A stretch of DNA of 64,000 nucleotides, from positions 2,604,001-2,668,000 of the forward strand of contig NZ_CP106879.1 of NCBI RefSeq assembly GCF_025677645.1, written 5' to 3'. Within the stretch, counting starts at the first letter, position 1, and every line of letters begins with the position of its first letter. Positions 27,963 through 37,044 of this stretch are shown in pieces. Under the pieces are notes generated by a model, which had not been told where the DNA came from, ran no database searches, and saw only the letters and a list, made by a program, of their open reading frames with translations. Origin of the DNA: Curtobacterium poinsettiae. GTDB lineage: Bacteria > Actinomycetota > Actinomycetes > Actinomycetales > Microbacteriaceae. The translations under genes were made by a program, and so were the position numbers.

Positions 27963-30900
27963 TCAGCCGCCGGGAGCGGGTTCCGGGGCGGGCTGCTCGG
28001 GAGCTGGCTGCTCCGGTTCCGGTGCCGCATCGATCGACGCGCTCGGCGGGTTCGGGTCCTCGTGGCCGTCGACGATCGCCGCGACGTACACGTAGCGCGA
28101 GAGCGGTGCGTCCTCGACCGTCGGCAGGGCGTCCGGCGCGTAGACCGTGCCCTCTCCGCAGAGCTGGTAGTACCGAGAGGCGCAGAAGACGACGCGGTAG
28201 CCGGTCGGCTGGAGCCCGGCGTTCTGCGGCGGAGCAGTCACCGTCAGTTGCGTCCCCGCCGTCACGGAATCCGGCAGCGTAGCGCGGGTCTGCACCGGGC
28301 GCAGCCCGCCCACCGTGGAGCCGTCCCCGCAGAAGTTGGACGTGCCGTCCGCACAGGCCACCACGGTCACGCTCACCGTCGCGCCGAACGCGGCACCGGT
28401 GACCCAGGCGCCGTTCCCGCCGAAGGACACGAGGCCGCCGCCGTTGACCGAGTAGGCGTAGTGGTCGATCGATCCGTTGGGGCTCGGCTGGGCTCGTGGG
28501 TTCCGGATGCGGATCGCGAACGTGCCGTCGTCCTCGCTGAACCGCTCGACGCCGATGTCGGCCGACGCCGTCCCCGGAGCGGAGAACCCCTGCACGGACG
28601 CCGCACGGCTCGGCGTGCAGAACAGACCGTTGTCGGCGAGCGCGACGTACTGGAAGTTGCCGTTCGAGTTCAGCGTGTCGTTGGCGCTGCCGCCGTCCCA
28701 ACGCTTGTCCGAGCCGGTGGTCGAGCAACCGTTCGGGATGTTCGCCGCGGGCGGGTACCGCACGATCGTGAGCGTTCGGCCACCCCCGGCCCAGTCGCTC
28801 TCGGCCGCACTGAGCGACACGTTCGTCCGCCCGGGCGACACGTCGCGCGACGCGTTCAGCGTCGGGACGCCCGGTGTCCCGACGGCGCTGCCGGTGGCGG
28901 ACGCGGAGTTCCACTGCACGACGGTGCCGTTGCGGTCGGCAGCGTTGCGAGCGGACACGGTGACCTTGTACTGGGCTGCACCCTGGGCGCCGGTGAACGA
29001 GGTGCTGGTGGCGGTGCCGGTGTGCCGCGTCGTCGACAGGCCGGGGCCCTCGATCGTGACGATGTAGTCGTCGACCGCGCTGCCGTTGTTGGGCGCGGAC
29101 ACCTTGCCCCACTTGACGTCGAGCTGGTTCGGCGTCGCCTTGCTGGGCGTGACCGTGATGCCCTTCGGCGGTGCCGGCACGAAGTCCGCACTCATCGGAC
29201 CCGAGCGGGCCGAGGGCTTCGAGTCACCGATCGCGTTGGTCGCGACGACCTGGAACCGGTACGACGCCTTCGGATCGAGTCCGGTGATCGTGCACACCGT
29301 CGCGGTCCCGCAGTTCTTCGAGACGCCGTTGGTCCCGACGACGCGGTAGCCCGTGATCGGCGAGTTGTTCCCCTGCGGTGTCGACCAGGTGAGCGTGACC
29401 TGACCGCCGTCGTAGGAGCCGGTGCGGGTGGGCGCTCCAGGAGCGTCCGGGACGTCCTGCACCGAGATGGTGACGTCGCCCCAGACGTACCGGTCGGGGT
29501 CGTTCGTCGCGTCCGCCACCTGGTACTGCAGGTGGGCGTCGCCGGGCTTCGCGGCGTCCGCGACCGAGACCTGCAAGCGCGTGCGGTCACCGCTCGGCGT
29601 CACGGTGACGCCGCTCGGCAGCCCGCCGGACAGACCCCGGATGTTCACGACGCGCAGCCGCTCTCCCGGGAACGGGTTGGTCGGCCGGTCGTTCGTGAGC
29701 ACGTCGATGGTTGTGGTCGCTCCACGCTTGGTCACCGAGCGGTCGGCGCCTGGCTGGACCACGGGACGGGTGGAGGCGACGACGCCCACCGTGACGGTGC
29801 CGGCGCGACCGCTGTTGGCGTCGTCCGCGACACCGATCCCGATCGACGCGGTGGTGTTCTTCCTCGCGGTGTCGGCGACCGCGATCGTGAGCTGCTGCTT
29901 CGCGATCGACGCGGTCGTGCCGGCAGCGGGCCGGCCGACGATCGAGTACCGGAGTTCCGGCAGGTCCCGCGGGTACGGGTAGTCGGTCAGCTTCGTCAGG
30001 TCGATCTTGCGCGTCTCCCCCGGCTGCATCTCGAGCGAGGACCCCGTGAACGCCGGCGGCTGGTTCGACCGGGGCGTGACCGTGATCGGGAGCACGAGCG
30101 TGGCGACGCGGCCCTTGCCGCCGTTCGCGGACGACCCGTCGGTGACCTCGAACGAGATCGACGCCTTGCCGTAGTAGAGCTTCGCTGACGTGAACTGCAG
30201 CGTCGACGAGTCCACCACCAGGCTCTGCCCGTTGGCGTGGGTGGCCTTGACCGTGCCGCGGTCGGTGATCTTCGCGGTCTCGCCGTTCGCCGTCACGACG
30301 AAGTCCTGCAGCGGGATGCGGACGGTCGCCTCGCTCTTCACCGTGACCGCACCGGCGCTGCGGTTGATCTGGGGCAGGGCGTCGTCGAAGCCCGGCACGT
30401 TGATGAAGCCGTAGGAGACGATGTCCGGGTGATCGGTCCGGGCGACCGAGAACGGGATCACCTGCGAGTCGTCGGTCAACCGGACGGTGATGCGGCCGTC
30501 GTCGGTCGGCGTCGCCGTGTCACCGTAACCGGGGACGACCCCGACCCGGAGGTCGGCAGCGGTGCCCTCGGCGAAGAAGACGTTGTCGAGCACGTCGACC
30601 GTCACGCTCTGCCGGTGCAGGATGTCCTGCAGGTCGAGGGTCGTGTCGTCGACCTCGGGCCGGAGCGGCTGGGCGTCGGGGTCGACGGTCACCGTGAGGA
30701 AGGCCGTGCTCGATCCCCCGCTGCTGTTCGCGACCGTGTAGAGCACCGCGAAGTCACCGCTCGTCGCCGACTTCGGGGGCGTGACGCGGATCTGCTGCTT
30801 CTGGAGGACCTTCGCGGTGACGTCCTCGGCGGTCGGCTCGGCCTGCGATACGGTCAGCTGCCCACCTTCTGGGTCGGAGTCGTTCTGCAGGACGCGCACC

Positions 30901-33836
30901 GTCACCGACCCGCCGGGGCGGATCGTGACGTGGTCGGCCTCGGCCACCGGGTTCGAGGCCTGTTCGGCACGGGGTGCGATGCCGACCCGCACGGTGCCGG
31001 TGGCGCGGGCACCGAGGGCGTCGACGACGGTGTAGGTGAACTCGTCGGTGCCGGCCGAGTAGTCGCCCGCCTCGTAGGTGAGGGCGTCCGAGGCCACGTC
31101 GGTGACCGATCCCTTGTCGGGGTTGGACCCCACGCCGACCAGCTGGACGGAGTCGCCGTCCGGGTCGATCCCGTTCAGCGGCACGCTGACCCGCACCGAC
31201 GACCCGGCGACGACGCGCGCGGTGACGGTCTGCGGGACCGGCGGGTTGTTCGTGGCGGCGTCGCGCTCGCGCACCGAGATCGACACCGCGGCGTCGGCGT
31301 ACTGGCCGTCCGGCCCGGCGACGCGGTAGACGGCGGTGTGGTTGCCCGGCGTCTTCGGGGCGAGGTAGCGCAGGTGGTCGCCGGAGGCGAACAGCAGGCC
31401 GCCGTCGCCCGGCACGTTCTGCACCAGCTCGGGCTGGAGCGTCAACGGCTCGCCCTCGGGCTGGGTGTCGTTGCCGAGCACGTCGATGTTCGCGACGTCT
31501 CCGACGCGCACGGTGGCGGTGTCCGGCTGGGCGACCGGGGGCTGGATGCGGTCGGGCTTCGGGATCTCGACGACGGTGATCGTGCCCGGGGACGACGCCA
31601 GGCCGTTCGTCTCCGTGTACCCGAACGACACCGGACCGTCGAGCGGCGCCGTGAGCGTGACGCGGACCGTGTGCTGGTCGAGGATGCTCGCCTGCACACC
31701 GCTGCCCCGTGCGGGCCCGTCCAGCGCCGTCACGAGCAGCACACCACCCGCCGGGTCGATGTCGGTCGCGGTGACGTCCGTGTCCTTCGTGGACAGCGTG
31801 TTGACGAACACCGTCTTCGGCGTGGTGATCGGCGCCGTCGAGGCGTCCGGCGGCGCGAGGACGGTCACCCGGACGATGCCGCTCGAGGTCTTCACGCCGT
31901 CCGTCACCGTGTACTCGAGCTGGTGGTCGCCCGCCCGCTCCCCCTGCACCCGGAAGGTCCCTGCGTCGTAGCTCGGGGTGACCGTGAGCCCGGACGCCGA
32001 CGACACGCTCGTCAGCGTCACGGTGCCGTTGCCACCGCGCACGTGGTCGAGCGGCTCGACCGTGAAGGCCTTGCCGGCGTAGCCGGACACGGGGAACGGA
32101 TCGGCGCGCAGCGGGACGGTGCCCTGCTTGGCGACCCGTACCGTCACGGCTCCCCGTCCGTCGGCGCGTCCGTCGCTCACGACCAGCTGCACCGACCGCT
32201 CACCGGTGCGGCCGCTGTCGTTCCGGAAGTCGAGCAGGCCGTCCGGCGTGGTGGACACCCGGTCGCCGTCCGACGCGGTCGCCGACTCCAGGTACACCGG
32301 ATCGCCGTCCGGGTCGACCCAGTCGCCGAGGACGTTCGAGACGACGTGCCCGTTCTGGACGACGTCGGCCGAAGTGTCGCGGACCTGTCGCGGGGCCTCG
32401 TTCTCGCTGTCGGGGCGCACGCTGATCCGGACGGTCGCGGTGTCCGATCCCCCGTTGCCGTCGGTGATCGTGTACGGGAACGTCACGGTCCCGGTGGCGC
32501 GCGACGACAGCGTGACCTGCAGACGTTGACCGTCGCCGACGATCGCGACGCGACCGGCGGACTTCGAGATGGTGCCGACCTCACTCACGATGATCGGGTC
32601 ACCGTTCGGGTCGTAGTCGTTGAGCAGGACCGGGAGGCTCGTGGTGCGTCCCGGACGAGCGCCCAGTTCGTCGTCCACCGCAACCGGCGGCTTCTGGTCC
32701 TTGTCGACCTCGGGGTCGTCGTCGGAGACCTGCTCCTGCTGCTGGTCGTCGTCCTGCTTGATCAGGTCGGCCCAGTTGTCGATGAGCTGACCGCTCCGGT
32801 CGATGGCCCAGGAACGGCCGCTCGTCGGGTCGTTGGCGACGACGGTGGCGCCGTTGTGCAGGATCTGCAGTTCGCTCGTGCCGCCGGTGCTCGCCAGCCG
32901 CTGCAACGCGCTGCCGTCACACGTGTCGATCGCCTGTCCGCCTGCCCAGGCCGCGTACGTGCAGGAGCCGTCGACGTAGGGCCGCGCGGCTCGTCCGGAC
33001 ACCTGGAGTGCGGTGGCGTCCACGGTGCCGGAGGCGCTGACGCGGACCAGGCCCGCCGTGCCCGCGACCGTGACCTGGGCGGTGCTGTCGGAGGACCGTT
33101 GGAGGGCCGGCGACGACCCGACCCGGTCGCCGAGCTCGACCGTGCGGCCGTCGACCGACAGGGCACCGCTCGTGCGGTCGAGCACGGCAAGGTGCCGGTC
33201 GAACGTGGCGACCTGGAAGTCGTCGCCCCGGTCCATGTCGACCTTCCACCGTTCGGCGACGGTGAGGGTCGCGCCGACGTCGACCAACGACGCCGTCCCG
33301 GTCTTCGCGGAGTAGACCGCGACGTGGCCGTCGGAGGCGTCGAAGACGGTGTCGGCGCCCAGGGTCAGGTCTGCCTTGGCCGACGCGTCGAACTCGGCGA
33401 GGTCGCTCGCGGGGGTCGCCCAGAGCTCGCCTGTGTCCGCGTTGCCGATGACCGCGGTGTCGCCCGCGAAGAAGACCTGCGGCGTCCCCGCCGGCAGCGT
33501 GATCGCGTCACCCACGGTGGCGTCGGCGACGTCGACCCGGGCGACCGTGCCCTTGGTCTCGTCGACGCTGTAGACGGTGGAGCCGCGCTGGAGCACGGAC
33601 AGGTCGTCGCTGGCCGTCTCGACCGCGGTGTTCAACTGCAGGATGCCGGTGTTCGCCCGGCCGACCGCGCCGTACTCGGCCGACGGCACCCACACGGTGC
33701 CGTCGCCGAGGTCGACACGTTGTGTGTGGTACCCGGTGGAGACGATGGCGGTGGTCGCGACGACGGCGGCGACGAGCACCGAGGCACCGGTGGTCACGGC
33801 GGCGGAGCGGTGCTTGGCGAGGAGTGCCCGGATCAC
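27963..33836 (-). CDS. Giant membrane-anchored Ig-like/fibronectin III repeat protein
   Basis: About 1,957 residues. A short basic cytoplasmic tail and one membrane helix (about 12-34) are followed by a beta-rich, possibly propeller-like region (to about 370), an acidic Gln-rich linker, about eleven Ig-like repeats of roughly 95 residues with the 'NDxDPxGDP' pattern ('LLNDYDPNGDP', 'LGNDTQPEGEP', 'LQNDSDPEGGQ'), then at least two Fn3 domains ('APGAPTRTGSYDGGQVTLTW') and a Pro/Glu tail. There is no LPXTG sorting motif, so it is held by the N-terminal helix. The GTG at 33836 overlaps the kinase stop (GTGA) and has GGGAG 6 bases upstream; another GTG at 33860 has none. Confidence 0.85.
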   Translation of the reverse strand: MIRALLAKHRSAAVTTGASVLVAAVVATTAIVSTGYHTQRVDLGDGTVWVPSAEYGAVGRANTGILQLNTAVETASDDLSVLQRGSTVYSVDETKGTVARVDVADATVGDAITLPAGTPQVFFAGDTAVIGNADTGELWATPASDLAEFDASAKADLTLGADTVFDASDGHVAVYSAKTGTASLVDVGATLTVAERWKVDMDRGDDFQVATFDRHLAVLDRTSGALSVDGRTVELGDRVGSSPALQRSSDSTAQVTVAGTAGLVRVSASGTVDATALQVSGRAARPYVDGSCTYAAWAGGQAIDTCDGSALQRLASTGGTSELQILHNGATVVANDPTSGRSWAIDRSGQLIDNWADLIKQDDDQQQEQVSDDDPEVDKDQKPPVAVDDELGARPGRTTSLPVLLNDYDPNGDPIIVSEVGTISKSAGRVAIVGDGQRLQVTLSSRATGTVTFPYTITDGNGGSDTATVRISVRPDSENEAPRQVRDTSADVVQNGHVVSNVLGDWVDPDGDPVYLESATASDGDRVSTTPDGLLDFRNDSGRTGERSVQLVVSDGRADGRGAVTVRVAKQGTVPLRADPFPVSGYAGKAFTVEPLDHVRGGNGTVTLTSVSSASGLTVTPSYDAGTFRVQGERAGDHQLEYTVTDGVKTSSGIVRVTVLAPPDASTAPITTPKTVFVNTLSTKDTDVTATDIDPAGGVLLVTALDGPARGSGVQASILDQHTVRVTLTAPLDGPVSFGYTETNGLASSPGTITVVEIPKPDRIQPPVAQPDTATVRVGDVANIDVLGNDTQPEGEPLTLQPELVQNVPGDGGLLFASGDHLRYLAPKTPGNHTAVYRVAGPDGQYADAAVSISVRERDAATNNPPVPQTVTARVVAGSSVRVSVPLNGIDPDGDSVQLVGVGSNPDKGSVTDVASDALTYEAGDYSAGTDEFTYTVVDALGARATGTVRVGIAPRAEQASNPVAEADHVTIRPGGSVTVRVLQNDSDPEGGQLTVSQAEPTAEDVTAKVLQKQQIRVTPPKSATSGDFAVLYTVANSSGGSSTAFLTVTVDPDAQPLRPEVDDTTLDLQDILHRQSVTVDVLDNVFFAEGTAADLRVGVVPGYGDTATPTDDGRITVRLTDDSQVIPFSVARTDHPDIVSYGFINVPGFDDALPQINRSAGAVTVKSEATVRIPLQDFVVTANGETAKITDRGTVKATHANGQSLVVDSSTLQFTSAKLYYGKASISFEVTDGSSANGGKGRVATLVLPITVTPRSNQPPAFTGSSLEMQPGETRKIDLTKLTDYPYPRDLPELRYSIVGRPAAGTTASIAKQQLTIAVADTARKNTTASIGIGVADDANSGRAGTVTVGVVASTRPVVQPGADRSVTKRGATTTIDVLTNDRPTNPFPGERLRVVNIRGLSGGLPSGVTVTPSGDRTRLQVSVADAAKPGDAHLQYQVADATNDPDRYVWGDVTISVQDVPDAPGAPTRTGSYDGGQVTLTWSTPQGNNSPITGYRVVGTNGVSKNCGTATVCTITGLDPKASYRFQVVATNAIGDSKPSARSGPMSADFVPAPPKGITVTPSKATPNQLDVKWGKVSAPNNGSAVDDYIVTIEGPGLSTTRHTGTATSTSFTGAQGAAQYKVTVSARNAADRNGTVVQWNSASATGSAVGTPGVPTLNASRDVSPGRTNVSLSAAESDWAGGGRTLTIVRYPPAANIPNGCSTTGSDKRWDGGSANDTLNSNGNFQYVALADNGLFCTPSRAASVQGFSAPGTASADIGVERFSEDDGTFAIRIRNPRAQPSPNGSIDHYAYSVNGGGLVSFGGNGAWVTGAAFGATVSVTVVACADGTSNFCGDGSTVGGLRPVQTRATLPDSVTAGTQLTVTAPPQNAGLQPTGYRVVFCASRYYQLCGEGTVYAPDALPTVEDAPLSRYVYVAAIVDGHEDPNPPSASIDAAPEPEQPAPEQPAPEPAPGG

Positions 33837-35245
33837 CCGGCGCTCCCGATCGTCGCGCACTTCTGCGCGCTCGCCGCGCCCGTCTTGCCGTCACGGTTCA
33901 CGGCGACGGCGATGCACTCCTCGTCACCCCGCTCGCCGGAGACGACGAACGTCGTGCCGGTCTGCTGACTCGAGGACCCGTCGGACGAGATGACGTACGT
34001 GTCGCCGCTGCGCAGCCCCGGGTCGGTCCAGCTGAAGGACACGGACTGCGGCGACGGCTCGGCACGGACCTCGTCCACGACCGGGATGGCCCCGGCGCCG
34101 AGCCGACCGACGACCACGACCGTGGCGATCGCGAGGGCGGCGACCACGACGACGGCGAGGGACGTCGCCCACACCAGGGTCGAACGGGTCCGGCGCCGGG
34201 CACGGGTCACGGACCCCGTGCGGTGCACGGTGCCGACGCTGTGCGAACCGCCGGCCACGACCCCGCCCTGCACCGCGCGGCGGGTGCGACGACGCCCGCC
34301 GACCCGGGTGGGTGGCTGCAGCTCACGGATCACGGTGCGGTCACCGTGCGGGGTCGGCGTCGAGATCGCCCAGGCCTCGACAGCAACGTCGGCGGACGTC
34401 TGCGGGATGCCGAGCTCGGCCTCGACCTGCTGGAACCCACGCACGAGTTCGATCACCGTCGCGGGACGTCCCTGCGGCTTCCGGGACAGCGCCGTCGCGA
34501 GCAGGCGCTCGAGCGAGGGCGGCACGTCGGTGCGACCGGTGGGCTTCACGCCGCCCTTGTCGATCCGGTGCATCAGGTCGTTCGCACCGTTCTTGCCGCC
34601 GCGGACCTCGAACGGGCTGCGCCCGGCGAGGAGCGAGTACACGGTCGCCGCGAGCGAGTACACCTCCGACTGGATGGTGCCGCGCGACTCGTCGATCAGG
34701 ACCTCGGGCGCGGACCACGGGATCGACATGCCGATCGGCTCGTCCGGGTCGGTGCCCCCGATCGTCGCGGCGATGCCGAAGTCGGAGAGCACGGGGTTGC
34801 CGTAGGCCGTCAGCAGGATGTTCGACGGCTTGATGTCGCGGTGCAGCACGCCCTCACGGTGTGCGGTCTCGAGCGCCGAACCAATGCGGATGCCGATCGA
34901 CAGCACCTCGGACACGGGGATCGGTTCGCGACGGTAGCGCTCGCTGAGGGACGAGGAGCAGAGCTCCATGACCAGGTAGGGACGTCCGTCAGCGGCGACG
35001 CTTGCCTGGAAGACGGTGAGGATCGACGGGTGCGTGCTGAGCCGGGCCATCAGGTTGGCCTCGGCCTGGAACATCTGGCGGACGCGGTCGTCGACGACCT
35101 CGTCCAGCAGCACCTTCACCGCGACCTGTCGTCGGGGCATGTCCTGCTCGTACAGGAAGACGTCGGCGAAGCCACCGGACCCGAGGACGTGCACGGGACT
35201 GAAACCGCCGATCACGGGCGGGTGGGACGGCAGGCGTCTCGCCAT
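33833..35245 (-). CDS. Transmembrane Ser/Thr protein kinase with Fn3-like ectodomain
   Basis: A PknB-family (Hanks-type) receptor kinase of 470 residues. The catalytic domain has Gly loop 'LGSGGFADVF' (21-30), Lys44, 'HRDIKPSN' (135-142), DFG 155-157 and APE 179-181. The juxtamembrane part contains 'DRTVIREL' (Thr304). One helix at about 358-380 leads to a small ectodomain (390-470) that reads like a single Fn3 fold ('SVSFSWTDPG') with two Cys (444, 463) and no PASTA repeats. The ATG at 35245 has GGAGG upstream. It sits between PP2C and the giant repeat protein. Confidence 0.93.
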   Translation of the reverse strand: MARRLPSHPPVIGGFSPVHVLGSGGFADVFLYEQDMPRRQVAVKVLLDEVVDDRVRQMFQAEANLMARLSTHPSILTVFQASVAADGRPYLVMELCSSSLSERYRREPIPVSEVLSIGIRIGSALETAHREGVLHRDIKPSNILLTAYGNPVLSDFGIAATIGGTDPDEPIGMSIPWSAPEVLIDESRGTIQSEVYSLAATVYSLLAGRSPFEVRGGKNGANDLMHRIDKGGVKPTGRTDVPPSLERLLATALSRKPQGRPATVIELVRGFQQVEAELGIPQTSADVAVEAWAISTPTPHGDRTVIRELQPPTRVGGRRRTRRAVQGGVVAGGSHSVGTVHRTGSVTRARRRTRSTLVWATSLAVVVVAALAIATVVVVGRLGAGAIPVVDEVRAEPSPQSVSFSWTDPGLRSGDTYVISSDGSSSQQTGTTFVVSGERGDEECIAVAVNRDGKTGAASAQKCATIGSAG

Positions 35246-35296
35246 CGTCCTCTCCTCCCCCGGCCGAGCGGCCAGCTCTCTCGACGTGGCCATGTC

Positions 35297-35302
35297 ATTG
35301 TA
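35297..35302 (-). promoter_or_regulatory. Possible internal -10 box TACAAT before the kinase
   Basis: TACAAT lies in the 130-base spacer between the PP2C stop and the kinase and would give a leader of about 45 bases carrying the GGAGG site. A 5-bp stem (35357-35361 with 35367-35371) precedes it and may weakly terminate upstream transcripts. Confidence 0.45.
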
Positions 35303-35375
35303 CGAAGCGTGGGTGACCGACATTCCGCACGCCGATCCCCCACAGCTCGACGTGTTCCCCCAGTTCGGGGGCCAG

Positions 35376-36197
35376 CTAGTGCCGCGGCAGCGTGTCCTCG
35401 AGGTCGCCGTCGTCCGGCGCGGCATCGACCTGCAGCACCACGACGGTGACGTTGTCACGGCCGCCTGCCACGACGGCGTCGCCGACCAGGCGCTCCGCAA
35501 GGTCCTGCGCGCCCGGCTCACGTGCCGCGATGCGTGCGATGCCTGCGTCGCCGAGTTCCTTGGTCAGCCCGTCGGAGCAGACGATGTAGCGGTCACCGGC
35601 CCGCAGGGGCAGGGTCCACCAGTCCGGCGCCGGCGGTTCGCCGAAGCCGACCGCTCGCGTGATGACGTTGCTGTCCGGGTGCTGTTCGGCGTCCTCGGCA
35701 CGCAGCAGGCCGGCGTCCACCATCTCCTGCACCACCGAGTGGTCGACGGTGACGCGGCGGAGCACGCCGTCCTCGATGCGGTAGGTGCGGGAGTCGCCGA
35801 CGTTGAACACGAGCGCCGCGGGCTGCCCGAGCGACGCCACGAGTGCGATACCGGTGACCGTGGTGCCCGCGCCGATGGCGTTGCCACCGGCCGCACGCTC
35901 GATGTCGGCGGTCGCGAGGAGCAGTGCACGCTGGATGCCCTGGCGCGTGGTGAACGGCTCGGCCGTCACCTGTTCGAGCCGACGCACGACCGCGTCGCTG
36001 GCGCGGTCGCCGGCGAGGTGCCCGCCCATGCCGTCGGCGACGACGAAGAACGGCGCGCCCACGATGTAGCTGTCCTCGTTGTGGTCACGCCGTCGACCGA
36101 CGTCGGTCGCGGCTCCCCACGAGAGCGTCAGGGTGGCGCCGTCGGCACCGGGGACGTCGATGGCGTGCGCAGTGGCTGCTCGGCCGAGTTCGGTCAC
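35376..36197 (-). CDS. PP2C-family Ser/Thr protein phosphatase
   Basis: A 273-residue soluble PP2C phosphatase that would reverse phosphorylation by the adjacent kinase. Metal-binding motifs are complete: 'RRDHNEDS', 'VVADGMGGH', 'SDGLTKEL' and 'GGRDNVTVVVLQV'. No membrane segment is present. The GTG start is 3 bases after the FHA gene's stop, so translation is probably coupled, and the kinase follows 130 bases later. Confidence 0.94.
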   Translation of the reverse strand: MTELGRAATAHAIDVPGADGATLTLSWGAATDVGRRRDHNEDSYIVGAPFFVVADGMGGHLAGDRASDAVVRRLEQVTAEPFTTRQGIQRALLLATADIERAAGGNAIGAGTTVTGIALVASLGQPAALVFNVGDSRTYRIEDGVLRRVTVDHSVVQEMVDAGLLRAEDAEQHPDSNVITRAVGFGEPPAPDWWTLPLRAGDRYIVCSDGLTKELGDAGIARIAAREPGAQDLAERLVGDAVVAGGRDNVTVVVLQVDAAPDDGDLEDTLPRH

Positions 36198-36200
36198 GTG

Positions 36201-37043
36201 TCAGGATCGCTCTCTGGTGGGTCGGGGCGTGCCGTGTGCTGTCTGATCGGAGGGCCACGGGGGAACCGGAGGCAGCCCCTCTGCCGTCGGTGCGACCCGG
36301 AGGTACGGCGAGAGGACCTCGATGGCGTTGCCGTCACCGATCTCGACTACCGTACCCGTCAGCGCGACGATCGACGCACCCGATGCCATGCGGTACGCGG
36401 GCGCGCCGGCCGGGCGGACGACGGTGCCGTTCGTGGACCGGAGGTCCTGCACGACGACGGCTTCGCCCTCGGCGTGCATCCGGACGTGGGACGACGACAC
36501 CTGGCCGTACGCCGACCGCACGGTCACGAGTTCGGGCTGCGGGCCACGGGTGACCCGCGGCAGCGACGGCCGTCTGCCGATGACCACGGGGTGGTCGAGC
36601 CGGAAGGTGCGGTCGCCGATGCGGATCGAGGGCACGCGTGCCGTGGGGGCGGCGGGTACCGCCGGGACGGACGGGAGGCCCGGTGCAGCACCCACGAACG
36701 GGCTCGCTCCGGCGCCGGGTCGCGCCGGCACCCGGACGACGGTGTCCTCCGGATCGACGTCGACCACGGCTGGCGGTGGCTGACCGGGTGCCCCGGGCGC
36801 GGGCCGGATGACCGTGTCACCGAGGACCCCGTCGTCGGACCCGGGGTCTGGATCGGGGTCGGAGTCGGGACCGGGGACGACGGGAGCTGCGCCGCGGATG
36901 ACGGTGTCGTCGATGGCGTCCGCCGTCCGGTCGCCCAGCGATCGTCGGGGTCGCCGGATGACGGTGTCCTCGATGTCGTCGTCGCGCAACCGGAGCCCTC
37001 CCAGCGTGGTCCCCACCACCGTAGACGATCCGGTCGACCCCAC
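36201..37043 (-). CDS. FHA domain protein with four DTV[IV]R motifs
   Basis: A 280-residue protein whose N-terminal 105 residues are disordered and contain four near-identical motifs, each D-T-V-[IV]-R, with Thr27, Thr47, Thr77 and Thr101. The C-terminal FHA domain (about 130-225) keeps 'VVIGRRPSLP', 'VSSSHVRMH' and 'STNGTVV', the phosphothreonine-binding features. The Thr motifs are good candidates for kinase sites. The GTG at 37043 lies 1 base after the upstream stop; the frame upstream has no family similarity. Confidence 0.85.
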   Translation of the reverse strand: MGSTGSSTVVGTTLGGLRLRDDDIEDTVIRRPRRSLGDRTADAIDDTVIRGAAPVVPGPDSDPDPDPGSDDGVLGDTVIRPAPGAPGQPPPAVVDVDPEDTVVRVPARPGAGASPFVGAAPGLPSVPAVPAAPTARVPSIRIGDRTFRLDHPVVIGRRPSLPRVTRGPQPELVTVRSAYGQVSSSHVRMHAEGEAVVVQDLRSTNGTVVRPAGAPAYRMASGASIVALTGTVVEIGDGNAIEVLSPYLRVAPTAEGLPPVPPWPSDQTAHGTPRPTRERS

Positions 37044-37044
37044 G

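Noticed and set aside
30237..33968. A 1,243-codon plus-strand frame opposite the giant repeat protein, and similar long antisense frames at 9683-13096, 13644-16466 and 54256-56817
   Set aside because: Long antisense frames are expected above 70% GC. Each mirrors a real gene and has no recognisable domain.
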